In this document: positions 50,180 through 57,938 of the stretch, one piece after another
Layout: each line of letters starts with the position of its first letter
Numbering within the stretch: position 1 is the stretch's first letter
From: Bacillota bacterium
Lineage (GTDB): Bacteria; Bacillota; Clostridia; Oscillospirales; Ruminococcaceae
NCBI GenBank assembly: GCA_023460035.1
Contig: JAEWRN010000040.1
Location: forward strand, 28,291 to 92,290
Direction of reading: 5' to 3'
DNA: 64,000 nt
Position numbers and translations under genes: made by a program
The notes under the pieces: model-generated
Told to the model about the DNA's origin: nothing
Seen by the model: only the letters and a program-made list of their open reading frames with translations
Database searches by the model: none

Positions 50180-50236
50180 CCTGGCTTATAAAAATTGGAT
50201 ACACCCGCCGCGGCAGGCGATACCCCCATACAAAAT

Positions 50237-50863
50237 TCAGCGAATAAAGTTCGTGCGCACACTGCCGTCGTTTTGGGGTGCGGTAATGCCCTGCGCCTTG
50301 CCGGCCTCAATGCAGCGCAGCAGCCACGCCATGTTGCGGCCAAGGTTTTGCAGGGTCATCATGCCCTCGGCGTCCTGCAATACCTCTTCGGGCCGGTTGC
50401 CGTGCACCATGTTCCAGTAAGACGAAGCGACGACGGGCATTTCGGCAATGGTGAGGTACTTGTTCAGCACGTCAATCGACGCGGTGGTGCCCGCGCGGCG
50501 CGCAGAGGCAATGGCAGCGCCCGGTTTGTGCAAAAAGGCCTGCTTGCCCGCGTAAAACGCGCGGTCCAGCACCGACAAAATGCGCCCGCTGGGGTGCGCA
50601 TAATACACCGGTGTGCCAAAAATAAAGCCGTCGGCCTGTGCCGCTTTGTCAATCAGTTCGTTGACAATGTCGTCGCTGAACACACAGGCATTTTGCAGCG
50701 TTTTGCATTTACCGCAGGCAATGCAATCCCGTACAGGGCGGCTGCCCAATTGCACCGTTTCGCAGGCAATTCCCTCGTTTTCTAAAACACCTGCCACCTG
50801 TTGCAGTGCAGTGTAGGTGCAGCCTTTTTCGTGGCTGCTGCCGTTGACCAGCAATACCTTCAT
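50237..50863 (-). CDS. NADPH-dependent FMN reductase / iron-sulfur flavoprotein family
   Basis: The 208-residue flavodoxin-fold protein begins MKVLLVNGSSHEKGCTYTAL, the FMN phosphate loop, and has FGTPVYYAHPSGRILSVLDR for the flavin ring. A cysteine cluster DCIACGKCKTLQNAC at about residues 46-60 may hold a 4Fe-4S centre or a reactive thiol, as in iron-sulfur flavoproteins of anaerobes. Likely roles are electron transfer or quinone/nitro reduction; the partner is unknown. The start follows TGGGGGG. It is monocistronic. Confidence 0.85.
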   Translation of the reverse strand: MKVLLVNGSSHEKGCTYTALQQVAGVLENEGIACETVQLGSRPVRDCIACGKCKTLQNACVFSDDIVNELIDKAAQADGFIFGTPVYYAHPSGRILSVLDRAFYAGKQAFLHKPGAAIASARRAGTTASIDVLNKYLTIAEMPVVASSYWNMVHGNRPEEVLQDAEGMMTLQNLGRNMAWLLRCIEAGKAQGITAPQNDGSVRTNFIR

Positions 50864-50938
50864 TTTTAATACCCCCCAGTTTCAATCCGCATACAGTGCG
50901 GGCGGCTGGCCCGGTTACAAAAGGCCGCCTACCCTGCC

Positions 50939-50968
50939 AGTATAGCCCGCTGTGTCCGGGGCTGTCAA
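50939..50968 (-). promoter_or_regulatory. Promoter of the flavoprotein gene
   Basis: On the minus strand TTGACA (plus 50963-50968) and TATACT (50939-50944) are 18 bp apart. Confidence 0.75.
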
Positions 50969-51188
50969 CTGCCCCTTGCGGTGTGCCCAAAAGCGAAACG
51001 GTACAAAGTTTCAGCATGGTGCGAAAATTTTCTATATCGCATAAAAAACAGTACCGCAAAAACCGCACAGGTTACAAAATAACGGTTTTTTGCGGCGGCA
51101 AGGCCCCGCAGGTACAGCAAAAACAGCGAGAATGCCCATAATATGGGTAGGAAATACCGCCGCGCGGGGTACCACCACAAAAAAATTC
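50969..51188. other. Intergenic stretch between divergent promoters, nothing recognised
   Basis: No convincing frame, repeat or RNA was seen between the flavoprotein promoter and the polyamine operon promoter. Confidence 0.4.
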
Positions 51189-51217
51189 TTGACAGCGGCC
51201 GGTCAATATATTATAGT
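51189..51217 (+). promoter_or_regulatory. Promoter of the polyamine operon
   Basis: TTGACA (51189-51194) and TATAGT (51212-51217) are 17 bp apart. The start point is near 51224, nearly 400 nt before speD. Confidence 0.85.
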
Positions 51218-51223
51218 TAGCCT

Positions 51224-51597
51224 GCTTCAGGTCGCATATAGCGAGAAGAAACACAGACCAGCTTTGCTGCGGCAAAGCTTAAGGCCAGACGGACAGCCGG
51301 GTCAACTGCCGAGCGTGGGGCAACCCACATTATTGATTGCGTTAAGAGCGCAAATTTTATAAGTTGGCAACTGAATTGCCAGTTGGTTACTTCATAACCA
51401 AGTGTATTCTGATACACGCTTGTGAAACGGTCAATAAGAGTGGTAAAAGTAGTTTCTTACTATATAGACTCTGAACCAGTACAAAAGAAAGCGCGCAGCG
51501 CCCGGCCCGCCGGGTACCGCAAGGCGCCGTATGCTGTTGTATTGATTTTGGCAAAAACGCAAGATGTATCACAGAATACTGTGATACATCTTTTTTT
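51224..51597 (+). ncRNA. Structured leader RNA of the speD operon, candidate riboswitch or attenuator
   Basis: About 374 nt between a strong promoter and a perfect terminator hold at least five clear hairpins. They are AGCTTTGC/GCAAAGCT (51260-51279), GTGGG-GCAA-CCCAC with a GNRA loop (51315-51328), and three back to back: TGGCAA/TTGCCA (51365-51381), TTGGTTA/TAACCAA (51383-51401) and GTGTAT/ATACAC (51402-51417). The terminator stands right before the speD ribosome site. The layout is that of a transcription-attenuating leader. I do not recognise it as 6S, tmRNA, RNase P, SRP, T-box or a SAM riboswitch. Confidence 0.6.
51561..51597 (+). terminator. Perfect intrinsic terminator just upstream of speD
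   Basis: AAGATGTATCACAG (51561-51574) and CTGTGATACATCTT (51579-51592) pair fully around AATA and end in a T7 run. The speD start codon is only 19 bp further, so the operon can be made only by read-through. Confidence 0.93.
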
Positions 51598-51615
51598 GTA
51601 TTTGGGGGTATTTTA

Positions 51616-52395
51616 ATGGTGGACAAATTAAAACTGTACGGCTTTAACAACTTAACAAAATCGCTGAGCTTTAATATCTACGACATCTGCTATGCCAAAA
51701 CGGCACGCGAGCAGCAGGACTATATCAAGTATATCAACGAGCAGTACAACTCAGAGCGTCTCACCGACATCCTGACCCGGCTGACCGGCATGATTGGCGC
51801 GACGGTGCTGAACATCTCCCGGCAGGACTACGAGCCGCAGGGCGCCAGCGTCACCTTTTTGATTGCCGAAAAAAGCATGGTGCAAAGCCGCAGCGGTGAA
51901 ACCGTCGTGGCCCATTTGGACAAAAGCCATGTCACGGTGCACACCTACCCCGAGTACCACCCCGAAACCTCGATTGCCACCTTCCGGGTGGACATCGACG
52001 TTGCCACCTGTGGCGAGATTACCCCGCTTTCCACGCTGGATTTTTTGATTGGCAGCTTTGACTCCGACATCATCACGATGGATTACCGCGTGCGCGGCTT
52101 TACCCGTGATGTCGAGGGCAAAAAGCTGTTCATCGACCACCGCATCGCGTCGATACAGGATTATATCGCAGAGGACACGCTGCGCCGGTACGACTCCATC
52201 GACGTCAACATCTACCAATCGAATATCTTTCACACCAAAATGCTCATCAAAGACATTGTGCTGCAAAACTACCTGTTCAATTCCGACGTGTACGAGCTGC
52301 CGCCGCAGGTGCGGCTGGACATCACCAATGCGCTGCGCCGCGAGATGATTGAAATTTTCAGTGGCACGAACATCTACCGGGAGGCACAGCAATGA
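51616..52395 (+). CDS. speD: S-adenosylmethionine decarboxylase proenzyme (SpeD, enterobacterial type)
   Basis: The 259-residue protein closely matches the long class 1A form: LYGFNNLTKSLSFNIYDICYAKTA at the N-terminus, RQDYEPQGASVTFLI, and the autocleavage site HLDKSHVTVHTYPE, where Ser104 becomes the pyruvoyl group. It decarboxylates SAM to the aminopropyl donor used by SpeE. Firmicutes more often have the short 120-residue SpeD, so the long form is notable. GGGGGT precedes ATG 51616. The stop overlaps the next start (ATGA). It is the first gene after the attenuated leader. Confidence 0.95.
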   Translation: MVDKLKLYGFNNLTKSLSFNIYDICYAKTAREQQDYIKYINEQYNSERLTDILTRLTGMIGATVLNISRQDYEPQGASVTFLIAEKSMVQSRSGETVVAHLDKSHVTVHTYPEYHPETSIATFRVDIDVATCGEITPLSTLDFLIGSFDSDIITMDYRVRGFTRDVEGKKLFIDHRIASIQDYIAEDTLRRYDSIDVNIYQSNIFHTKMLIKDIVLQNYLFNSDVYELPPQVRLDITNALRREMIEIFSGTNIYREAQQ

Positions 52396-53852
52396 TGGAC
52401 CAGACCAGAGCACCGCTGTACGAGGCGCTAGAGCGCATGAAAAGCGACCGCCTGGTGCCGTTTGATGTGCCGGGCCACAAGCGCGGACGCGGCAACCCGG
52501 CGCTGACCGCTTTTTTGGGCGAGCAGTGCCTTGCGGTGGACGTGAACTCGATGAAGCCGCTGGACAACCTGTGCCACCCGTCCGGGGTCATCCGCGATGC
52601 GGAACAGCTTGCCGCCGAAGCCTTTGGCGCCGCGCACGCCTTTTTTATGGTGGGCGGCACCACCTCGGCAGTGCAGGCGATGCTGCTTTCCACCCTGAAA
52701 AGCGGCGATGAAATTATTCTGCCGCGCAATGTGCACCAAAGCGTCATCAACGCGCTGGTGCTGTGCGGCGCGGTGCCGGTGTATGTCAACCCCGAAACCG
52801 ACCGCCGCCTTGGCATTGCGCTGGGTATGGCCATGCCCGAGGTGCGGCGCACCCTTGTCGCGCACCCGGCGGCCAAGGCCATTTTAGTCAACAACCCCAC
52901 CTATTACGGCATCTGTTCCAACCTTGCCGAAATCGTGCAGCTGGCCCACGCGCACGGGCTGCGCGTGCTGGCAGACGAAGCCCACGGCACCCACTTTTAT
53001 TTTGGCGCGGGGCTGCCGGTCTCCGCTATGGCGGCGGGGGCGGATATGGCCGCCGTCAGCATGCACAAATCCGGCGGGTCGCTGACCCAAAGCTCGCTGC
53101 TATTGTGCGGGCCGGCGGTGAACGAGCACTATGTGCGGCAGGTCATCAACCTCACGCAGACGACCAGCGGGTCTTACCTGCTAATGTCCAGCCTTGATAT
53201 TTCGCGCCGCAACCTTGCGTTGCAGGGGGTGCAGATTTTTGAAAAGGTCAAAAACTTTGCCGCCTATGCCCGCAGCGAAATCAATGCCATTGGCGACTAT
53301 TACGCCTATGGCAGCGAGCTTGTCAACGGCGACAGCATTTACGCCTTTGACACGACCAAGCTTTCGGTGAACACGCTGGGCATCGGCCTTGCGGGCATTG
53401 AGGTGTACGACCTGCTGCGCGACGAGTACAACATTCAAATTGAGTTTGGCGACCTTGGCAACATTCTTGCTTATATTTCGGTGGGGGATAAGACCAAAAA
53501 CGTCGAGCGGCTCATCAGTGCGCTGGCCGAACTGCGGCGCCTTTATAAAAAAGACAACAGTGATATGTTTGAAAGCGAGTACATCAGCCCCGAGGTGGTT
53601 CTGTCGCCGCAAACGGCATTTTATGCGCCAAAGCGCAGCCTGCCGCTAAAAGAGAGCATCGGAGAAGTGTGCACCGAATTTGTGATGTGTTACCCGCCGG
53701 GCATCCCGGTGCTGGCGCCGGGCGAGCGCATCACCAGTGACATTGTGGATTATATCAACTACGCACGTGAAAAGGGCTGCCTGCTGACCGGGCCCGAGTG
53801 CATGGACGCCAGCCGCTTAAACGTGCTGGAGAAAGGGGAAGCCGATGGATGA
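52392..53852 (+). CDS. speA: Orn/Lys/Arg decarboxylase, probable arginine decarboxylase
   Basis: The 486-residue fold-type I PLP enzyme lacks the receiver-like wing domain of the inducible enterobacterial enzymes, as usual for Bacillus SpeA. Motifs are FDVPGHKRGRGN, FFMVGGTTSAVQAML, VLADEAHGTHFYF and the PLP lysine in SMHKSGGSLTQ (Lys226). Arginine rather than lysine or ornithine is inferred because an agmatinase-family gene follows in the same operon. It makes agmatine in the cytoplasm. Start and stop both overlap neighbours. Confidence 0.92.
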   Translation: MMDQTRAPLYEALERMKSDRLVPFDVPGHKRGRGNPALTAFLGEQCLAVDVNSMKPLDNLCHPSGVIRDAEQLAAEAFGAAHAFFMVGGTTSAVQAMLLSTLKSGDEIILPRNVHQSVINALVLCGAVPVYVNPETDRRLGIALGMAMPEVRRTLVAHPAAKAILVNNPTYYGICSNLAEIVQLAHAHGLRVLADEAHGTHFYFGAGLPVSAMAAGADMAAVSMHKSGGSLTQSSLLLCGPAVNEHYVRQVINLTQTTSGSYLLMSSLDISRRNLALQGVQIFEKVKNFAAYARSEINAIGDYYAYGSELVNGDSIYAFDTTKLSVNTLGIGLAGIEVYDLLRDEYNIQIEFGDLGNILAYISVGDKTKNVERLISALAELRRLYKKDNSDMFESEYISPEVVLSPQTAFYAPKRSLPLKESIGEVCTEFVMCYPPGIPVLAPGERITSDIVDYINYAREKGCLLTGPECMDASRLNVLEKGEADG

Positions 53853-54699
53853 TTTATGGTACAGCGAGTACCACACAAAGGACGTGCGCTTTTCCATCCG
53901 GGTCACGCAGCAGCTTTATGCGGCCCAAAGTGACTACCAGCGCATTGCCATATACGATTCGCCCGAGTTTGGGCGGTTTCTCACGCTGGACGGCGTGATG
54001 ATGCTGACCGAGCGTGACGAGTTTATCTACCATGAAATGATGGTGCATGTGCCGATGGCGGTAAACCCCGGCATCCGCCGTGTGCTGGTAATTGGCGCGG
54101 GCGACGGCGGGGTTGCCCGCGAGCTGGGCAAGTACCCCGGCATTGAGCAGGTGGACATTGTGGAGATCGACGAAGAGGTCGTAAAGACCTGCCGCCGCTT
54201 TTTGCCCGGCACTGCCTGTGGGTTTGACGATGCGCGCATGCACCTGCATTTTGAGGACGGCCTGAAATTCATTCGCCATACCGACAGCGTGTATGATTTG
54301 ATTCTGGTCGATTCTACCGACCCGTCCGGCCCGGGCGAAGTACTGTTTACCAAAGAGTTTTACGGCAACTGCCACAAGGCGCTGACGGCGCAGGGCATTA
54401 TGGTAAACCAGCACGAAAGCCCGTTTTACCAAGAGGACGCAAAGGCCATGCAGGACGCCCACCGCCGCATTGCAGGGGTGTTCCCGGTGAGCGAAGTATA
54501 TCAGGCGCATATCCCCACCTATCCGTCGGGGCACTGGCTGTTTGGGTTTGCGTCCAAGGGGCTGCACCCGGTAAGCGACCAGCAGCCCGCACAGTGGAAC
54601 CGCCTTAAACTTGCCACCCGCTACTACAACACCGCGCTGCACCGCGGCGCGTTTTACCTGCCAACCTACGTAAAGGAGGCGCTGGCGCAAAGTGAATAA
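53845..54699 (+). CDS. speE: Spermidine synthase family aminopropyltransferase
   Basis: The 284-residue protein has the aminopropyltransferase pattern: WYSEYHTKDVRFSIRV, FLTLDGVMMLTERDEFIYHEMM, the decarboxylated-SAM site VLVIGAGDGGVARELGKYPG, and LILVDSTDPSGPGEVLFT. It joins the aminopropyl group to putrescine; with SpeA and an agmatinase homologue beside it, aminopropylation of agmatine is an alternative. It overlaps speA by 8 bp and speB by 8 bp. Confidence 0.95.
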   Translation: MDDLWYSEYHTKDVRFSIRVTQQLYAAQSDYQRIAIYDSPEFGRFLTLDGVMMLTERDEFIYHEMMVHVPMAVNPGIRRVLVIGAGDGGVARELGKYPGIEQVDIVEIDEEVVKTCRRFLPGTACGFDDARMHLHFEDGLKFIRHTDSVYDLILVDSTDPSGPGEVLFTKEFYGNCHKALTAQGIMVNQHESPFYQEDAKAMQDAHRRIAGVFPVSEVYQAHIPTYPSGHWLFGFASKGLHPVSDQQPAQWNRLKLATRYYNTALHRGAFYLPTYVKEALAQSE

Positions 54700-55540
54700 G
54701 AATATCCAGACGTTTCTTGGCTGCGACGCCGATTACGAAGAAGCCTCTGCTGTACTGTTTGGCGTACCGTTTGACGGTACGACCTCGTTTCGGCCGGGCA
54801 CCCGTTTTGGGCCGCCCGCCATCCGCAGCGAGTCCTTTGGCATCGAGACCTATTCGCCCTACAGCGGGCGTGACCTCACCGACATTCAGGTGTTCGACGG
54901 CGGCGATTTAGAGCTGCCGTTCGGCAACCCCGCAAGGGTGCTGCAGCTCACCGAAGAATACACCGCGCGGCTGATGGCAGACGGCAAGCTGCCGGTGATG
55001 CTGGGCGGCGAGCACCTGATAACGCTGGGTGCGGTGCGCGCCGTGCAAAAGGCCTACCCCTCCCTGCACGTGCTGCATTTTGACGCCCACACCGATTTGC
55101 GCGCCGACTACCTTGGCGAGACATTGTCCCACGCCACGGTGATGCGGCAGGTGTGGAAGCTTGTCGGCGACGGCCGCCTGCACCAGTTTGGCATTCGCAG
55201 CGGCGAGCGCGACGAGTTTGCGTTTGCCCGCGCCCACACCGACCTGCACCCGTTTACCCTTGCGGATTTTGCCGCGGTGTTGCCGGCGCTTGCGGGGATG
55301 CCGGTGTATGTGTCGCTGGACCTTGACGTGCTGGACCCGTCGGTTTTCTGTGGCACCGGCACGCCGGAGGCCGGCGGCGTCAGCTTTACCGAGCTGCTGC
55401 GCGCCATCTTGCAGCTGAACAAGCTGCGGGTGGTGGGCTGTGACATCAACGAGCTTTCGCCCCACTATGACCAAAGCGGCACTTCGACCGCCGTGGCCTG
55501 TAAACTGACCCGCGAAATTTTATTGCAAATTGTCAAATAA
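54692..55540 (+). CDS. speB: Agmatinase / ureohydrolase family
   Basis: The 282-residue binuclear-manganese ureohydrolase has GGEHLITLG, FDAHTDLRADY, SHATVMRQ, and SLDLDVLDPSVFCGTGTPEAGG with the metal-binding Asp pair, then DINELSPHYDQSG. It releases urea from agmatine to give putrescine, or from N1-aminopropylagmatine to give spermidine. Sequence alone does not separate these. GTG 54692 follows AAAGGAGG and lies within the end of speE. Confidence 0.93.
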   Translation: MNKNIQTFLGCDADYEEASAVLFGVPFDGTTSFRPGTRFGPPAIRSESFGIETYSPYSGRDLTDIQVFDGGDLELPFGNPARVLQLTEEYTARLMADGKLPVMLGGEHLITLGAVRAVQKAYPSLHVLHFDAHTDLRADYLGETLSHATVMRQVWKLVGDGRLHQFGIRSGERDEFAFARAHTDLHPFTLADFAAVLPALAGMPVYVSLDLDVLDPSVFCGTGTPEAGGVSFTELLRAILQLNKLRVVGCDINELSPHYDQSGTSTAVACKLTREILLQIVK

Positions 55541-55555
55541 AAGGAGACGAACCAG

Positions 55556-56758
55556 ATGGGAAAATGCATGATTATTGGCTGCGGCGGTGTCGCCAGCGTT
55601 GCCATTCACAAGTGCTGCCAAAACAGCGGCGTGTTTGAAGAAATTATGATTGCCAGCCGCACAAAGTCAAAGTGTGACGCGCTGAAAGAAAAATTGCAGG
55701 GCACGACCAAAACCAAAATCCACACCGCAAAGGTGAATGCCGACGATGTGGGCGAGCTGGTTGCGCTGATTCGCGAATTTGGGCCCGACGTCGTGCTGAA
55801 TTTGGCTCTGCCGTACCAGGACCTGACGATTATGGACGCCTGCCTTGCCACCAAGACCCACTATGTGGACACCGCCAACTACGAGCCGCTGGACACCGCA
55901 AAATTTGAGTACAAGTGGCAGTGGGCCTACCGCGAAAAGTTCCGCGAAGCGGGCATTTGCGCGCTGCTGGGCAGCGGGTTTGACCCGGGCGTCACCGGCG
56001 TGTTTGCTGCCTATGCCCAAAAGCACCAGTTCGACGAAATTCACCGGCTGGATATCCTAGACTGTAACGGCGGCGACCACGGCTACCCGTTTGCCACAAA
56101 CTTCAACCCGGAGATCAACATCCGCGAGGTTTCGGCCAAGGGCAGCTATTGGCAGGACGGCCGCTGGGTGGAGACCGAGCCGATGGAAATCAAGCGCGAG
56201 TACGACTTTGCCGAGGTGGGCCACAAGGACATGTACCTGCTGCACCACGAAGAGCTGGAAAGCCTTGCGCTGCACCTCAACGGCATTCAGCGCATCCGCT
56301 TTTTTATGACCTTTGGCCAAAGCTACCTCACCCACCTCAAATGCCTTGAAAATGTGGGCATGACCTCCATCGAGCCCATCGAATTTGAGGGCAAGCAAAT
56401 CGTGCCGCTGCAATTTTTAAAAGCCGTTTTGCCGGACCCCGCCAGCCTTGGCCCCCGCACCGTGGGCAAAACGAACATCGGCTGTATTTTTGAGGGCGTG
56501 AAAGACGGCAAGCCAAAGACCTATTACCTGTACAACGTCTGTGACCACCAGGCCTGCTACCGCGAGGTGGGCAGCCAGGCAATCTCGTACACCACCGGCG
56601 TGCCGGCCATGATCGGCGCGATGCTGGTGATGAACGGCACCTGGAACCGCCCCGGCGTATACAACATTGAAGAGTTTGACCCGGACCCCTTTATGGACGC
56701 ACTGAATCAGTGGGGCCTGCCGTGGGTGGAGGACTTTGCCCCCACGCTGGTAGACTGA
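55556..56758 (+). CDS. Carboxy(nor)spermidine dehydrogenase, saccharopine-dehydrogenase family
   Basis: The 400-residue protein has an N-terminal Rossmann motif CMIIGCGGVASVAIHKCCQ, ALPYQDLTIMDACLATKTHYVDTANYE, and the C-terminal saccharopine-dehydrogenase-like domain (GMTSIEPIEFEGKQIVPLQFLK). Followed immediately by the decarboxylase NspC, it is assigned to NADPH-dependent condensation of putrescine with aspartate beta-semialdehyde, giving carboxyspermidine. AAAGGAG precedes the ATG. Its stop shares a base with the next start (TGATG). Lysine dehydrogenase is the main alternative, made unlikely by context. Confidence 0.92.
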   Translation: MGKCMIIGCGGVASVAIHKCCQNSGVFEEIMIASRTKSKCDALKEKLQGTTKTKIHTAKVNADDVGELVALIREFGPDVVLNLALPYQDLTIMDACLATKTHYVDTANYEPLDTAKFEYKWQWAYREKFREAGICALLGSGFDPGVTGVFAAYAQKHQFDEIHRLDILDCNGGDHGYPFATNFNPEINIREVSAKGSYWQDGRWVETEPMEIKREYDFAEVGHKDMYLLHHEELESLALHLNGIQRIRFFMTFGQSYLTHLKCLENVGMTSIEPIEFEGKQIVPLQFLKAVLPDPASLGPRTVGKTNIGCIFEGVKDGKPKTYYLYNVCDHQACYREVGSQAISYTTGVPAMIGAMLVMNGTWNRPGVYNIEEFDPDPFMDALNQWGLPWVEDFAPTLVD

Positions 56759-57888
56759 TGGGCGGCGCAGCGGGCGGCATCCCCACGCCCTGCTATGTGG
56801 TGGATGAAGAAAAGCTCACCCAAAACCTGCAAATTTTACAGCAGGTGGCGCAGCAGGCGGGCTGCAAAATATTGCTGGCGCAAAAGGCGTTTTCAATGTT
56901 TTCACTCTACCCGCTGATTGGCAAATACCTTGCGGGCACCACGGCCAGCGGCCTGTACGAGGCAAAGCTGGGCGCGCAGCAGATGGGGGGCGAAACGCAT
57001 ATTTTTGCGGCGGCCTACCGCGATGCGGAGTTTGACGAAATATTGACCCTGTGCGACCATTTAAGCTTCAACTCGTTTGCCCAGTGGCAGCGCTACCGCG
57101 CCAAGGCGCTGGCCGCGGGCAAAAGCTGCGGTATCCGCATCAACCCGCAGCACTCCACCCAGCAGCACGGCATTTACGACCCCTGTGCTTCAGGCTCCCG
57201 CCTTGGCGTCACCCGCGCGGCGTTCCGGCCCGATTTGCTGGACGGTATTGAGGGGCTGCACTTTCACACCCTGTGCGAGCAAAACGCCGACGCCTTAATT
57301 GAAACCCTTGCGGCGGTAGAAGAAAAGTTTGGAGAATTTTTGCCCCGCATGAAATGGGTGAACTTTGGCGGCGGGCACCACATCACCCGCGCGGATTACG
57401 ACCGTGAGGCGCTGGTGCGCTGTGTGCGGCGTTTTCGCGAAAAATATGGGGTGGACGTTTATTTAGAGCCGGGCGAAGCGGTGGCGCTGAACGCGGGCAG
57501 CCTGTTTGCCACCGTGCTGGACGTGGTGGAAAACGACCTGCAAATCGCCATTTTAGACGCCTCTGCCGCCTGCCATATGCCCGACGTGATTGAAATGCCC
57601 TACCGCCCGCCGCTGGCAGGCGCGGGGCAGCCGGGCGAAAAGCCTTATACCTACCGCCTTGCGGGCGGCACCTGCCTTGCGGGGGACGTAATCGGCGATT
57701 ATTCGTTCGACGCGCCGCTGCAAGTTGGCACCCGGCTGCAATTTGACGACATGGCCATTTACACCATGGTCAAAAACAACACGTTCAACGGCATGCCGCT
57801 GCCCGCCATTGCCGTGCGCCGCCCCGGCGGCGAAGTGCAGTTGGTGCGCAGCTTTGGCTATGAGGATTTTAAACAGCGCCTTTCGTGA
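56758..57888 (+). CDS. nspC: Carboxy(nor)spermidine decarboxylase
   Basis: From ATG 56758 the product is 376 residues of the alanine-racemase-fold decarboxylases: PTPCYVVDEEKL at the start, the PLP lysine in ILLAQKAFSMFSLYP, HFHTLCEQNADAL, KWVNFGGGHHIT, EPGEAVALNAG, and C-terminal LAGGTCLAGDVIGDY with the catalytic Cys. It removes the carboxyl group from carboxyspermidine to yield spermidine. The frame extends 16 codons into the upstream gene, but the TGATG junction fits coupled translation. Confidence 0.94.
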   Translation: MGGAAGGIPTPCYVVDEEKLTQNLQILQQVAQQAGCKILLAQKAFSMFSLYPLIGKYLAGTTASGLYEAKLGAQQMGGETHIFAAAYRDAEFDEILTLCDHLSFNSFAQWQRYRAKALAAGKSCGIRINPQHSTQQHGIYDPCASGSRLGVTRAAFRPDLLDGIEGLHFHTLCEQNADALIETLAAVEEKFGEFLPRMKWVNFGGGHHITRADYDREALVRCVRRFREKYGVDVYLEPGEAVALNAGSLFATVLDVVENDLQIAILDASAACHMPDVIEMPYRPPLAGAGQPGEKPYTYRLAGGTCLAGDVIGDYSFDAPLQVGTRLQFDDMAIYTMVKNNTFNGMPLPAIAVRRPGGEVQLVRSFGYEDFKQRLS

Positions 57889-57938
57889 TGAGCGGCAGGT
57901 AACCAACGCCCTGCGGGGCGCCCTTGGGGGAACAGGGA

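Noticed and set aside
51224..51597. 6S RNA, tmRNA, RNase P RNA or T-box identity for the speD leader
   Set aside because: No tmRNA acceptor or tag frame, no RNase P core (GAGGAAAGTCC-like) and no T-box (GGTGG-ACCGCG-like) sequence is present. The one-bubble rod shape of 6S RNA is not apparent.
52428..55474. Long minus-strand frames opposite the polyamine genes
   Set aside because: They mirror well-supported plus-strand genes and have compositions rich in Arg, His and Ala typical of antisense translation.
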